This document shows positions 1 through 9,025 of a stretch of DNA of 64,000 nt, in pieces. This stretch comes from Tricholoma matsutake (taxonomy: Eukaryota > Basidiomycota > Agaricomycetes > Agaricales > Tricholomataceae): positions 1,116,001-1,180,000 of the forward strand of contig AP026541.1 in the NCBI GenBank assembly GCA_026075535.2, in the 5' to 3' direction. The position numbers were made by a program, and so were the translations under genes. A model generated the notes under the pieces. It did no database searches. It saw nothing but the letters and a program-made list of their open reading frames with translations, and was not told the DNA's origin. Numbering within the stretch: the first letter of the stretch is position 1; every line of letters starts with the position of its first letter.

Positions 1-94
1 GTCCCTGCCCTGTGAGGGGCTTTCTTATTTTAGAGTAGTAGTATTAGTCTTATTCTTAACTACATACAGTATGTAGGCGAGATGGTTCTGACTG

Positions 95-286
95 AGTTAG
101 GTCAGTCACAACCAGTTGTGGCCAAACCAGTGCCAACTGGTTGTCAAACCGGATAAAGCGACTGTGAACCGGTTGCATGGGGTCCAGTTCGGTCTTATGT
201 AGATTTGGAATAGAATGGAACCAGTTGTGGTTCTGGTTTTGGCCCAAGATGGGAAAAAACTGGACCAAACTGGACCTTCAACACTA
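95..286. mobile_element. hAT-type non-autonomous element, right end only
   Basis: The stretch ends in a terminal sequence that, read inward on the minus strand, begins TAGTGTTGAAGGTCCAGTTT. This matches the termini of the elements at 44534-45830 and 48169-48895, which have 8-bp target duplications as in the hAT superfamily. The body is built from short alternating words (CCAGTT/AACTGG, CCAAACT). No matching left end is visible, so it is truncated or begins before the window; the start given here is approximate. Confidence 0.6.
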
Positions 287-309
287 AGCATTGTCCTCAT
301 GTAGGAAAG

Positions 310-576
310 ATGGGACTTGATTTTTGTCAGCACCAGGTCAGTATAAATTGTATTAATTTGTGCACTTACTCAGACATTATGCATGCTTCATCAGTTGATG
401 CTGAACGTGCATTTTCAGTTGGTAGACTTGAGGTCAACCATCTCCAGCATAGCACTAGCCCACAGACATTCAAAGCTCAGGTTGCAGTTGGGTCATGGGC
501 CAAAACCCCACTTTATCCAGGACTTTCAGAGACCATCAAGATTGTTGAGAAGCAAATGAGGGGTGAGCAGATGTAA
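310..576 (+). pseudogene. hAT transposase, C-terminal dimerisation remnant
   Basis: The translated segment from about 373 contains SSVDAERAFSVGR, the typical start of the hAT C-terminal dimerisation domain (a Ser/Val/Glu-Arg-Phe-S motif), then a helical stretch ending with LYPG and an acidic or basic tail before a TAA stop. Only about 70 residues of a protein that normally exceeds 600 residues remain, so this is a relic. It lies just downstream of a hAT non-autonomous terminus (ending at 286), suggesting nested insertion. No N-terminal zinc finger or catalytic residues are in the window upstream. Confidence 0.7.
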
Positions 577-782
577 TATAAGACAGAGGAGAATGATGAT
601 GAGACTGATGAAATTGATGAAGAAAACAAGTTCTGGTTGTGATAAACTAAGTTGTACTGTACATGTCTCAACACCACCTATGATGTACTATTTTATAAAT
701 GTATTCCAGTCTCAGAATCCACTATTACTACAAAGCCATTCACCACAGTAACAGGACCAGTCTGTGTTGGTTACAATGATCA
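577..782. other. Spacer without recognisable feature
   Basis: I see no conserved coding signal, only short open frames. Positions 775-782 (AATGATCA) would be the left target duplication of hairpin element E if that element follows the 8-bp rule of copy A, but its partner on the right was not found. Confidence 0.4.
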
Positions 783-1038
783 GAGTACTTTACACTCCCC
801 CACCTATTCCAGTTGGATTCTGGTTTGTCCGGCCGGAATGTCTGGAATTTCTGGAATCTGGTAGAATTTTTTTTGTATGAAGTTCTCCCTATGCAGCACA
901 ATTCTGGTCAGAATAAGCATCAAATTTACACCCAGAATACCCAGAATCTGACTGGAGTCACTGGACTCATCACAACCAGACTAACCAGAACAACTGGAAT
1001 GCACATGCTTTCCCAAATAAAAGTTCATCATACAACAA

Positions 1039-1096
1039 GAATTGAACACTCGACCTTGGGTCTGCACACATAACAGCATGCTTAACCACTGAGCTA
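1039..1096 (-). other. tRNA-like A/B-box unit in left arm of copy E
   Basis: On the minus strand an A-box-like TAGCTCAGTGG (1086-1096) lies about 37 nt before a B-box-like GTGTTCAATTC (1039-1049). These are the internal RNA polymerase III promoter boxes of tRNA genes. There is no good acceptor stem, so this is a tRNA-derived head as in SINEs, pointing outward from the element. Six such units with different sequences occur in the window, always at the inner edge of a terminal arm. Confidence 0.65.
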
Positions 1097-1382
1097 CCAA
1101 GTAGTTATTCCTCTATATACATTTAATACTTTTATTACCCAACCAAGGTGCATAGCTAATCACAGCCATTAACGGAATAATTAATAAGTACACATACATG
1201 CATTGCATGACACATGACATGTGACTGCCAGCTCACAACCACCACCACCACCATCATAAATGCTGCCTCCTCCTCCTCTCCACTCTGCCACCACCACTGC
1301 ATGCGCACCCACCACCACCATTCCCATGCCCACTGCCACCATCACCACCACCTTCAAACAAGCCGACTGGATGTAACATGTG

Positions 1383-1488
1383 CCCAAATGATGGCAACTG
1401 TCATTTGGGCCATAGATAAGTTTTTTTTTTTTCTTTCTTTTTATCAATCAACTAATTGTAATTTATTGCTTTTTGGGTTGTATACTAC
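1383..1488 (+). repeat. Hairpin class A plus intron-like tract (copy E)
   Basis: GCCCAAATGA and TCATTTGGGC pair around a short loop (about 1383-1411). Directly after comes ATAAGT and a T-rich tract with a CAACTAATT branch-like motif (about 1447) and TACTAG as a possible acceptor near 1490. In other copies the same position has a proper GTAAGT donor; here it has decayed to ATAAGT. Confidence 0.55.
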
Positions 1489-1635
1489 TAGGGATGACCT
1501 GCCACAATGAAAAACGTGCAATACACCCACAGCCACCCAATCCCCTCCTCCCCTTTCAAATTGGATGTGAGGCTGTCAACATGGGCTAGGTGGGTGCAGA
1601 GGGATGCCAGGAGACCCCAGAAGGGGGATACCTAC

Positions 1636-2336
1636 TGTTAGGACTATAGGTCCTTAACTCAGCCTTGGCTTTGTGTGTTACAGTTGGAGGCTTTCCAACT
1701 GTCTTGTATCGCACTAGGAGACTTTCCTAGTGTATTGGGCTTCCTGCCTTCACTTGGGTACTTCCTCAAGTCGTCACGGCTGTCCATACTCAGAGGCTTT
1801 CTGAGTAGACCGTTGGTTCATGTATCACAGTCAGAGGCTTTCTGACTGTCGAGTTTGAGTGTATCACAACTAAGGGGCTTCCTTAGTTGTCGAGTGTTCT
1901 GGTTGAGTCTAAGACCATTGATTGAATTAGGTCAAGCTGAGGAATACAGACAGTGTTACTATGGCTTATATATGGTTTGAAGATGTCTATCGTCCAATCG
2001 GAATGTAGGATCATTATCAAGTATAAATAGAAAGAACAATAGAAAAGACAGGCCTCATGCATAGCATGAGGCATCCGATGTCATGGATCCGATGTCAAGG
2101 ATCTGATGTCAAGGACATGCTGAGGTGCAGCATGTCAATCGTGAGGGTCCGATGTCACAGACCTCATGTAAAGGGGTTGTCATACCACGGTGCATGTGGG
2201 AGTGGGTTCGGGTGCATGGAGTCACCATGCATCAAGGCGTCTTCCATCAGAGGTGAGTCGAGTCGAATGGAAAAATTAAAGTACCTGGCCTTGCCGGCGT
2301 ACGTCTGGTCATCATGGGTTATGACAAATTGTAACA
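1636..2336 (-). repeat. 3' LTR of chromovirus 1 (701 bp)
   Basis: It is similar to the 5' LTR along its whole length but lacks one 75-bp unit. The 5' LTR has two copies of the palindrome GCCTCATGC-NNN-GCATGAGGC 75 bp apart (8666 and 8741), while this LTR has only one (2052-2072). The six-hairpin array is present at about 1680-1890. Outer flank 1631-1635 is CCTAC, the target duplication. Confidence 0.93.
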
Positions 2337-2351
2337 TCACCCTCTCTCTAT
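2337..2351 (-). other. Polypurine tract next to 3' LTR
   Basis: Read on the minus strand, a purine-rich run TAGAGAGAGGGTGA immediately precedes the 3' LTR. This is the expected place and composition for the plus-strand primer of reverse transcription. There is one T within it. Confidence 0.6.
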
Positions 2352-2396
2352 CTTCGAAGTCACTGACTTCGATCAAAATCTTTTTCTCCTTCCTAG

Positions 2397-2831
2397 TCAA
2401 GAGGTGGGGTGGAATCGTTGGGTTTGAGGGAATCGGTTGGAGCGCAGCAGCGTTCCCAACTCTCTGTGTTCTCCGAGCAGGAGTCTTCTCACCAGACCAT
2501 ATCCGCTTTCTTCATCGTAATGGGCATTCCACAGGAGGTCGATCCACAGGGGTCTGTTCACACCCGTCAGTGGCCTCATGCCTGGACAAAGCCCTGTCCA
2601 GTCGACGCAGAAATCCTCTGGGCTGTAGTCTTCCCCATCTCGCTCTTCCTCAAAACACCATTCTTCATATTGGGTCCTCACCCAGGTGTAGTCCACCTTC
2701 GTGCTCCTCCAGGCAAAGAGGCAGCATTTGGGACAGGTCAAGGACATCCTTCTTATCCAGTCATCCCTTGTAATCCAGAAGGGAATCCCATGTGGGCATA
2801 TCCATGCAGGTCTGCCAGGGAGTATGTTCAT
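2397..2831 (-). CDS. Unrecognised ORF between integrase and 3' LTR
   Basis: A 144-residue open frame lies downstream of the chromodomain in the chromovirus. It is rich in Trp, Arg and acidic residues, with one Cys-x2-Cys (CPKC) pair and another Cys before it. I do not recognise the family. Its openness in an element whose pol is broken by several stops suggests a real coding region, perhaps a C-terminal extra protein of this retrotransposon lineage. It could also be a chance frame. Comparison with other full-length copies would decide. Confidence 0.4.
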   Translation of the reverse strand: MNILPGRPAWICPHGIPFWITRDDWIRRMSLTCPKCCLFAWRSTKVDYTWVRTQYEEWCFEEERDGEDYSPEDFCVDWTGLCPGMRPLTGVNRPLWIDLLWNAHYDEESGYGLVRRLLLGEHRELGTLLRSNRFPQTQRFHPTS

Positions 2832-2962
2832 CAGTGGTTGTTGGTCGATGACTGTTCGCCCAGTCCTTGCTGGGGTTCATGGTAGGTGTAGTGTTGATGG
2901 GGTGGGGAGCATTCTGTGGCTTCTTTCATGGTTGGTTCAGTGGGTATCTTAGTCTGGGGGTT

Positions 2963-3436
2963 CTACAGCTGTTGTTGCTGTTTATATGTTCCTAGAATTG
3001 TCTTGGCATGTTTCAGGTTTCCCTCGGGCTCCCATGAGTTCTCCGAGGTTGGGTATCCGACCCACTTCACTAAGAAGTGCATGGTCCTTCCTTTCTTTTT
3101 ATGTCCGATGATCGCTTCCACTTCATACTCCGATTCGCCTTCTATCAGGTCGGGCGGTGGTTCTGGGAAGTTTGGTCCATGTGTCTTGGTTTCTTTGTAC
3201 GGGGAAAGAAGTGCCGCATGGAATACTGGGTGTATTTTCCACTGTTCTGGTAACTTCAGTCGATAGGAGAGTGGGCTTAGGACCTTCTCGATAGAGAACG
3301 GTCCTTCTCTTTTTGGTGCGAGCTTCTTTGTTTGGTGCATTGTTCTGAGGTTCTTCGCTTCTAGCCACACTCTGTCTCCTTCTTTGAATGGGGTGAAGTG
3401 TCTTGTCGTTCTTTCTGCCATCATTTGTCTGGCCAA
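2963..3436 (-). pseudogene. Integrase C-terminus and chromodomain of chromovirus 1
   Basis: The segment first shows the integrase C-terminal fold with FKEGDRVWL and the GPFSIEKVLSPLSYRLKLP motif (GPF/Y module). From about residue 100 it shows a chromodomain: YEVEAIIGHK, then FLVKWVGYPTSENSWEP and a final helix with HAKTILGTYK. Chromodomains of this kind direct integration toward modified chromatin in related fungal elements. It is the 3' end of the pol frame, cut off from the integrase core by a TGA at about 3483-3485. Confidence 0.9.
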
Positions 3437-3484
3437 CTCGTGAGTTGCCTTTGCTTTGTCTTGGGCCTGTTGCAGTGCAACTAT

Positions 3485-4216
3485 TCATTTTTCTATGGCT
3501 GGTATGTTTGTCTTCAGGTAGGGGAGTGGGATCACCTTGGGCTCATAGCCCATCATGAGGTAGAATGGGGAGTTCTTCTGTACAGAGTGCATTCTCTGGT
3601 TGTGTGTGAACTCCGCGGTTGGGAGGAGGTGCTTCCAATTCTCCTGGTTGTTTGAGCAGAAAATCCGTAAGTATACTTCCACTTCTTGGTTCACCTGTTC
3701 TGTCTCCCCATCAGTCTGGGGGTGGTATGCCGTGCTCATCGCCAGCTTGATTCCGAGCAGTCTTCCTAGCTCCGGGAAAAGCTGCGAGGCGAATCTGGGA
3801 TCCCTGTCAGAGATGATCTTGTCTGGGAGGCCAAATCGTTTGTAGACATTGTCTAGATAGAGGGTGGCCACTCCCAATGCATCCACAGTTTTCCTGCAAG
3901 GGATAAAAATTACCCCCTTCATAAGCCCATGGTCTACCACGACCATGAGTGCATCATAACCCTCGGACTCTGGTAGGTCGGTTATGAAATCTGTTGTTAC
4001 CATCACGAATGGTCTTGTTGCTTCGGATTTGATCGGTTGTAGCAGGGGGGTCATCGGGTGCGTGTTGACCTTCATCTGCTGGCATATTGCACATCCAGCA
4101 ACGTAGTTTTTGATGTACGTCATCATCCCCGGCCACCAGTAGTCTCTCCTGATCATTTCGGTCGTTTGCCATTGTCCCAGGTGTCCGCTGGTTACTCCTT
4201 CATGGTATTTTTGCAC
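3485..4216 (-). pseudogene. Integrase core of chromovirus 1
   Basis: Zinc-binding HHCC residues are visible (YHEGVTSGHLG then CAICQ), followed by the catalytic core with all three acids: VTTDFITDLPES (first Asp), ISDRDPRF (second Asp) and DGETEQVNQ (Glu). The domain would insert the cDNA into host DNA. Premature stops at each side separate it from RNase H and the chromodomain, although the catalytic residues themselves are intact, so the damage is recent. Confidence 0.92.
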
Positions 4217-4261
4217 CAGCTTCTTCCGTAGTTCTCCGTTGTCCGGGACATAGCACCTGTC

Positions 4262-5572
4262 TCAGAAGAATAGAAGGCCGTCTTCTATTTTCCAATCTTC
4301 CAATGCTGATTTGATTGGCGGCGCTCCTTTTGTCTTTAGCGCCTCGATTGCGCTTTTTACCAGATCGTCTTTCATGATACTACCCGCAAGTAGATCATGC
4401 ATTTCTGTGTCAATGTATTTCACCAATACTGTTTCTGGCAGCATTGTGACGTCTTCATTATCATTGTCTTCTTCTGGTATATGGTCTGCTCTCCATGATA
4501 GCGCATTGCTCTGTACCATCAGAGATCCAGGCACATGGATGAGTTGCAAGTCGAATTCCGATAGGAATAAGCTCCATCTTGCCTGTTGTCTGTTCAGTTT
4601 CTGTGCTGTCCAGAAGTACGTTAGGTTCTTGTGATCCGAGAGGATTACTACCGGGTGTTCTGAACCCAGCAGGTAGTGTCTCCAAGTTTCCAGCGATCGT
4701 ACTATCGCCAGAAGTTCCCTGTCATATATCTCGTAGTTCCGTTCCATTGGTGTCAGTGCATGCGATATGTATCCGCACAGATGCCAGTCTCCATTCGTAT
4801 CCCTTTGTCTCAGCACTCCTCCTGTCACATGTTTTGAGGCGTCTGATTCAATCGTGAATGGCTTTGTCGGGTCTGGCATCAGCAGTACCGGTGCTTCTGC
4901 GAATTTCCTTTTCAGCATCTGAAAGGCCTGTTCGCATTTGGTTGTCCAGTTGAACATTTTGTCCTTCTTTGTCAGCTCATTAAACGGTCTGCTTGTCTCC
5001 ACAAAATGTCTGATAAACTTCCTGTAGAAATTCCCAAATCCCAGGAAGGATCTGACTGCTTTTACATTAGTCGGGGTAGGCCAATCCTGTATACCTGCCA
5101 GTTTCATGTTGTCCATGGCAATTTCATTGGGTCGGATGATTAGACCCAAGAATTCCACTTCGTGGACATTGAACTTGCACTTCTCCGGCTTCAGGTATAA
5201 GTCGTTTTCCGCCAGTCTTTGCAGTACTCTCTTTGTCCTTTCCTGGTGTTCATTCTGATCCTTAGAGAATATCAGGATGTCATCCATGTAAATCACGAGC
5301 CATCCTTCTCTGATCATGTCACGGAATATCTCATTCATCATTGCCTGGAAAGTATCCGGTGAGTTGCATAATCCGAAGAACATCACTGTTGGTTCAAACA
5401 GCCCCCGATTTGTTTTGAAGGCTGCCTTCCATTGATCTCCATCCTTGATCCTGACGTTGTGATATCCCCATCGGATGTCCAATTTCATAAACCATTTTGC
5501 CCCTCTCAGTTTGTCCAACAGGTCCCCTACCAGCAGCAATGGGTAGGTGTTCTTGATCGTTCTGTTGTTCAA
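4262..5572 (-). pseudogene. Reverse transcriptase and RNase H of chromovirus 1
   Basis: The RT palm is clear: LDIRWGYHNVRI, MFFGLCNSP and the catalytic YMDD at 5279-5290. It is followed by thumb/connection with KFNVHEVEFLG and by RNase H with TIESDASK, RELLAIVRSLE and VILSDHKNL. These enzymes copy the genomic RNA to DNA. The segment begins after a stop at 5594 where the conserved frame reads ...L-stop-PCQDY, and ends at a TGA where FFW is expected. Confidence 0.93.
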
Positions 5573-5593
5573 GTACCTGTAATCTTGGCAGGG

Positions 5594-6670
5594 TTATAGT
5601 GTGTCCGAGTCCTTCTTCGCAACGAAGAAGAATGGCGATGCCATGGGTGATTTCAATGGTTGGATGTATCCTTTCTGTAGGCTTTTGTTGAGAAACTCGT
5701 CAAGTTTCTTTTGTTCTGCCAGTGACAACGGGTAAACCCTGCAATCCTTTGCCATGAAGTCCATTTTCAGCTCGATCACATGATCCCAGGGTCTTGATTC
5801 TGGGAATCTTTCCGATGCTTCCTTTTCAAATATCCATCGGTATTCCCTGTACTGTTCGGGGAGTAGTTTGTCGAGGGTCTTTTGTTTGGGGTCTCCTTCC
5901 TTCTTGTGTGTCAGGTGTTGTGAGACCAATGTTTTTGCCCTGATCCAGATGTTTTGTCTGTAAGCATATCGTGGTGATCCCTTTGCCTTTACGATCCGAG
6001 AGATTGTCTTCGTTGATTGGGAGTACCCATATCTTGGTTTGTTGTACTCCTCTGTCAATGGTGTTTTAGCCGGTTCGAATATTCCGATGATGGGTTCTCC
6101 TTGGATGTAGGTGACTAGTAGTTCATCATCTGTGATCCCTTGTTCGGGTGTCCCTTCCAGTTGTTCCGTTGCCTGTTCCTTTGCCTGTTTGTGGTTTTCC
6201 GGTGCTGGGTTTTCCTTCCCAGTGTCTTCTTCGTCTTGTGGCCCAATGGGCTCCACGTCTTGAAGAGTCGTGACTGCAATCTCTTCATCTTCCACTTCTT
6301 CGATTGTCGCTCTTCTCATTTTGGTGGGTGTCTTGCCCCCTTCCCATTTAGTTCGGAGTGCCTCTCCCATTTCTTTTGCTTTAGCGGCAATTCTTTGGCA
6401 TCATGCTAGTCGTTCCTCACTTGCCAATTTCTTTTTGAGGGCGAGCTTCTCTAGTTCTTTAGTGGCTGCACAGCGCCACGTAAGTTGCTCTTCTTCCTTT
6501 GCCTTCGTCTTGAGGCCCATCTTTTCTTTTGCTTGGGCGACCATCCTTTGGGCCCATGCCTGTTTCTCCTCTCTTGTCATTTCTTTGAAGGGCTTCCCTT
6601 CTTCTTTGACTGTTCTCTGGCACCAAGCCAGAGGTTCGTACCCTTCCGATGAGGGTTTTCCCTTTCCCAA
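5594..6670 (-). pseudogene. Protease-RT linker and RT N-terminus of chromovirus 1
   Basis: Two open segments, 5594-6370 and 6401-6670, are interrupted by a TGA at an expected Trp in the linker. The linker is highly charged (Lys/Glu-rich, likely helical). Near the end are the pre-RT motifs RPWDHVIELK and [12 protein letters not shown], the entry of the RT domain. The coding sense runs on the minus strand in line with protease upstream and RT downstream. Confidence 0.8.
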
Positions 6671-6733
6671 ATGAGAGTTCTGGGTGGGTTCAGTCAGTCA
6701 TTCGGAATTGGAAGGTTCCAATTCTCCAGTCAA

Positions 6734-7096
6734 TCACTGGGTTGACAGGATAACTGATTCTTTCCCTAATCCTGCAATGAGGAAGGTTGTCGGGAACAAT
6801 CTTCCATTGATCGTTAAGAATCCTTTGGTGTAGTGGGAGATCTCCCCTTTCTTGTTTGGGGTTCCATCTACGTTCTTGACCCTGATTGTCCTTTCCAGGG
6901 GGTGTAGTTCGAATCCGCCGCTTTTTGCAAATTCGTGGCTCATGAATATTCCTCCTGCTCCTGAGTCGAGTAGGGCTTTGGTTTCGACGGCTTTTCCTCT
7001 GCCTGCTCCTAGCACTTTGATATCTAAATGCATAGATTGATTCTTCAAAGTGGCTAGTAATACAGAGCAGACAGAGAGTTCGGTGGTACCTGGCAT
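6734..7096 (-). pseudogene. Aspartic protease of chromovirus 1
   Basis: The retropepsin signature LLDSGAGGIFMS is visible, with the partner hydrophobic strand following. The domain would cleave Gag-Pol. A TGA follows at the end where Trp is expected. Gag ends at 7114 and the protease lies in another frame, so either a frameshift joins them or the separation is mutational. Confidence 0.85.
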
Positions 7097-7113
7097 CGAG
7101 GCAGGCCACCTCT

Positions 7114-7965
7114 TTAAAAACCCTCATCCCCTATTAAGGCGAGAGCTTTCTCCTTTCCTTCTTCATCGAGTTCTTTCATGATTGCTTGGATCTTCGAGTA
7201 GGCTTCTCTGCCTTTGTTCTTTGGGAAAGGCTGGTCCTTGGTCCTTGTCTCCCCTTTCTTATGTTTGGTTGCTCTGTGTCCTGGTTGGTGGCACACAAAG
7301 CATAATCCCTTCTTCATGTGCTCAATCCTCTCTGTGTTGGAGAGTCGGTTGATCTCGAGCGGGCCTTCCTTTGATTTGGAGTTGGGCAGCTTCCTTGCTA
7401 AGGCCTCTTGTGCCTTCCCAGCTATGGCTCTTGCTCTTCTCCATTGTCCATCATACTTGGAGGCAGCGTTGATCATCCCTTCTAACATGGTGGGGATTGT
7501 TTCCATGTTAAAGACTCTCTCGAGGAGTCTTGGGTTCAGCCCATCCATGAAGAGCTCGATGAGGGCGATGTCATCATTGATTCCCGCCTTCTCTCGCAGG
7601 ATTTGGAACTGTGCTATGTAGTCCTCCAGGTCCTGTCCCTGCTTCAATGTTTTCATGTCTGTCCTGGCTCTGCCAGCTTCATCAATTGGTGTGAATGCTG
7701 TTTTGAGCGCCACTTCAAAGGTTGACCATGTTCCTAGGTCTTCCTTCTCTGCCCATGTCTGTGCCCAGGGCACGGCGGTTCCTCCATTCATAAATGACAA
7801 CACGAAGATGATTTTCTTTTCATCGGTGTCATAGATTCCATGGTTCACTCTCAAATAGAGTTTTACTTCTTGTAAGAACTTTGCAGTTCTCGTTCGGTCC
7901 CCTGTGAAGTCAGAGGGGGTTCGGATTCTAATCTCCTTGGTAGATGCGGTGGGTTTGGTAGACAT
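7114..7965 (-). pseudogene. Gag of chromovirus 1
   Basis: The capsid-like retrotransposon Gag core is seen at residues 20-170 (WAQTWAEKE, FKTAFTP-like and QGQDLEDYIAQF motifs). A zinc knuckle lies at residues 222-235 (7261-7302): CFVCHQPGHRATKH, where the last ligand is His instead of the usual Cys. The ATG at 7965 was chosen as the first Met, but the same frame stays open upstream to about 8215, so the true start may be further up. Gag packages the genomic RNA. Confidence 0.85.
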
Positions 7966-8235
7966 GTTGGCGTTGTTGTTGGATAGGGAGAATGGATCTC
8001 GTTCTGGGGTTTCTTCTTTATCGAAGGATCTAAAATCTTCTTCATCGAGGTATCGGGGTTCTTTGTCACTGGTTCTCCTTGAGAACCACTTCTGTGCTGG
8101 TTCCGAATATTGTACTAGTTGACCCTGGTATCTATACCACGGGGTTCTTCCTGATGATGATGCTCCGGTTGGAGGTCTGTCTGGGCTTTGTCTGACAGAC
8201 GTTGTGTCTGCACCTAGGTAGGTGGACTTCGTAGA

Positions 8236-8247
8236 TCAGCTTGACCT
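8236..8247 (-). promoter_or_regulatory. Self-priming primer-binding site
   Basis: On the transcript strand the sequence AGGTCAAGCTGA begins two bases after the 5' LTR. It is perfectly complementary (12 of 12) to TCAGCTTGACCT within the same strand's LTR (8543-8554). That is the arrangement in Tf1/sushi elements, where the first bases of the RNA anneal to the PBS and prime cDNA synthesis in place of a tRNA. No tRNA-type TGG PBS is present here. Confidence 0.85.
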
Positions 8248-8293
8248 TTTGTTAAGACTATAGGTCCTTAACTCAGCCTTGGCTTCCTGTGTT

Positions 8294-8503
8294 ACAGTTG
8301 GAGGCTTTCCAACTGTCTTGTATCGCACTAGGAGACTTTCCTAGTGTATTGGGCTTCCTGCCTTCACTTGGGTACTTCCTCAAGTCATCATGGCTGTCCA
8401 TACTCAGAGGCTTTCTGAGTAGACCGTTGGTTCATGTATCACAGTCAGAGGCTTTCTGACTGTCGAGTTCGAGTGTATCACAACTAAGGGGCTTCCTTAG
8501 TTG
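8294..8503 (-). repeat. Six tandem hairpins with AAGCC-type loop in RNA leader
   Basis: Given as plus-strand stem, loop, stem: ACAGTTGGA/GGCTT (8294-8316); CACTAGGA/GACTT (8326-8346); ACTTGGG/TACTT (8366-8385, one bulge); TACTCAGA/GGCTT (8401-8421); ACAGTCAGA/GGCTT (8441-8463); CAACTAAGG/GGCTT (8481-8503). Each right arm is the reverse complement of the left. Stems differ in sequence but stay 7-9 bp, while the loop is nearly constant (AAGCC, AAGTC or AAGTA in the transcript). Centres are 31-41 nt apart. The array repeats in the 3' LTR and, diverged, in the solo LTR at 55651. Confidence 0.9.
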
Positions 8504-8579
8504 TTGAGTGTTCTGGTTGAGTCTAAGACCGTTGATTGAATTAGGTCAAGCTGAGGAATACAGACAGTATTACTATGGC

Positions 8580-8587
8580 TTATATAT
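8580..8587 (-). promoter_or_regulatory. TATA box of chromovirus 1
   Basis: The minus strand reads ATATATAA. It lies 30 nt upstream of 8554, the RNA 5' end predicted independently from complementarity to the PBS. The agreement of the two signals supports this as the start site region. Confidence 0.8.
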
Positions 8588-8665
8588 GGTTCGAAGATGT
8601 CTATCGTCCAATCGGAATGTAGGATCGTTATCAAGTATAAATAGAAAGAACAATAGAAAAGACAG

Positions 8666-8846
8666 GCCTCATGCCTTGCATGAGGCATCTGATGCCACGG
8701 AGTGCTGTGGTGCAGCATGTCAGAGAACAATAAGAGATAAGCCTCATGCTATGCATGAGGCATCCGATGTCATGGATCCGATGTCAAGGATCTGATGTCA
8801 AGGACATGCTGAGGCGCAGCATGTCGATCATGAGGGTCCGATGTCA
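8666..8846 (-). promoter_or_regulatory. U3 palindromes and repeated GATGTCA sites
   Basis: Two copies of the palindrome GCCTCATGC-NNN-GCATGAGGC stand at 8666 and 8741. GATGTCA (TGACATC on the transcript strand) recurs at 8766, 8780, 8794 and 8840, three of them 14 bp apart. They sit 110-290 nt upstream of the predicted start, so they are candidate activator sites. The same units occur in the 3' LTR and the solo LTR. What factor binds is unknown. Confidence 0.55.
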
Positions 8847-9025
8847 TGGACCTCATGTAAAGGGGTTGTCGTACCATGGTGCATGTGGGAGTGGGTTTGG
8901 GTGCATGGAGTCACCATGCGTCAAGGCGTCTTCCATCGGAGGTGAGTCGAGTCGAATGGAAAAATTAAGGTACCTGGCCTTGCCAGCGTACATCTGGTCA
9001 TCGTGGGTTATGACAAATCATAACA

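Larger units (their letters stand above)
783..1635. mobile_element. Hairpin element copy E, left part (split by LTR element)
   Basis: The left end GAGTAC-TTTACACTCCCCCAC matches the terminal motif of copies A-C. Then follows an arm made of repeated CCAGAAT/CTGGAAT words, a tRNA-like unit on the minus strand (1039-1096), a CAC/CCA-rich block, hairpin class A at about 1383-1411 and a T-rich intron-like tract. Sequence 1375-1635 is collinear with the reverse complement of about 36914-37170 in copy C. The right part continues at 9026 after the LTR retrotransposon inserted at 1636. Confidence 0.75.
1636..9025 (-). mobile_element. Ty3/gypsy chromovirus, full-length but decayed
   Basis: Two LTRs of 701 bp (1636-2336) and 776 bp (8250-9025) enclose gag, protease, RT, RNase H, integrase and chromodomain, all on the minus strand. 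The LTRs start TGTTA and end TAACA. The element is flanked by a perfect 5-bp target duplication CCTAC (1631-1635 and 9026-9030). An unoccupied copy of the target exists within the window at 36915-36919 (reverse strand, CCTGC in place of CCTAC). Several premature stops interrupt pol, so it is not autonomous now. The chromodomain and self-priming signal place it in the Tf1/sushi-type chromoviruses. Confidence 0.95.
8250..9025 (-). repeat. 5' LTR of chromovirus 1 (776 bp)
   Basis: On the minus strand U3 spans about 9025-8555, and R-U5 spans 8554-8250. U3 has repeated GATGTCA units and two 21-bp palindromes. The TATA box, predicted RNA start and six-hairpin leader follow in order. The outer flank 9026-9030 is CCTAC, duplicating 1631-1635. 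Confidence 0.93.

Noticed and set aside
1..60. LTR fragment related to chromovirus 1 (GAGGGGCTTTCTTA text)
   Set aside because: Only a short loop-like match to the hairpin array exists, without a paired stem. Too little to call.
1214..1510. His-rich ORF (98 residues) and its minus-strand Gly/Val-rich counterpart
   Set aside because: They are translations of a CCA/CAC low-complexity tract within hairpin element E and have no conserved features.
8220..8249. tRNA-type primer-binding site after the 5' LTR
   Set aside because: There is no TGG start and no tRNA 3' end complement; the 12-nt self-complementarity to the leader is a better fit.
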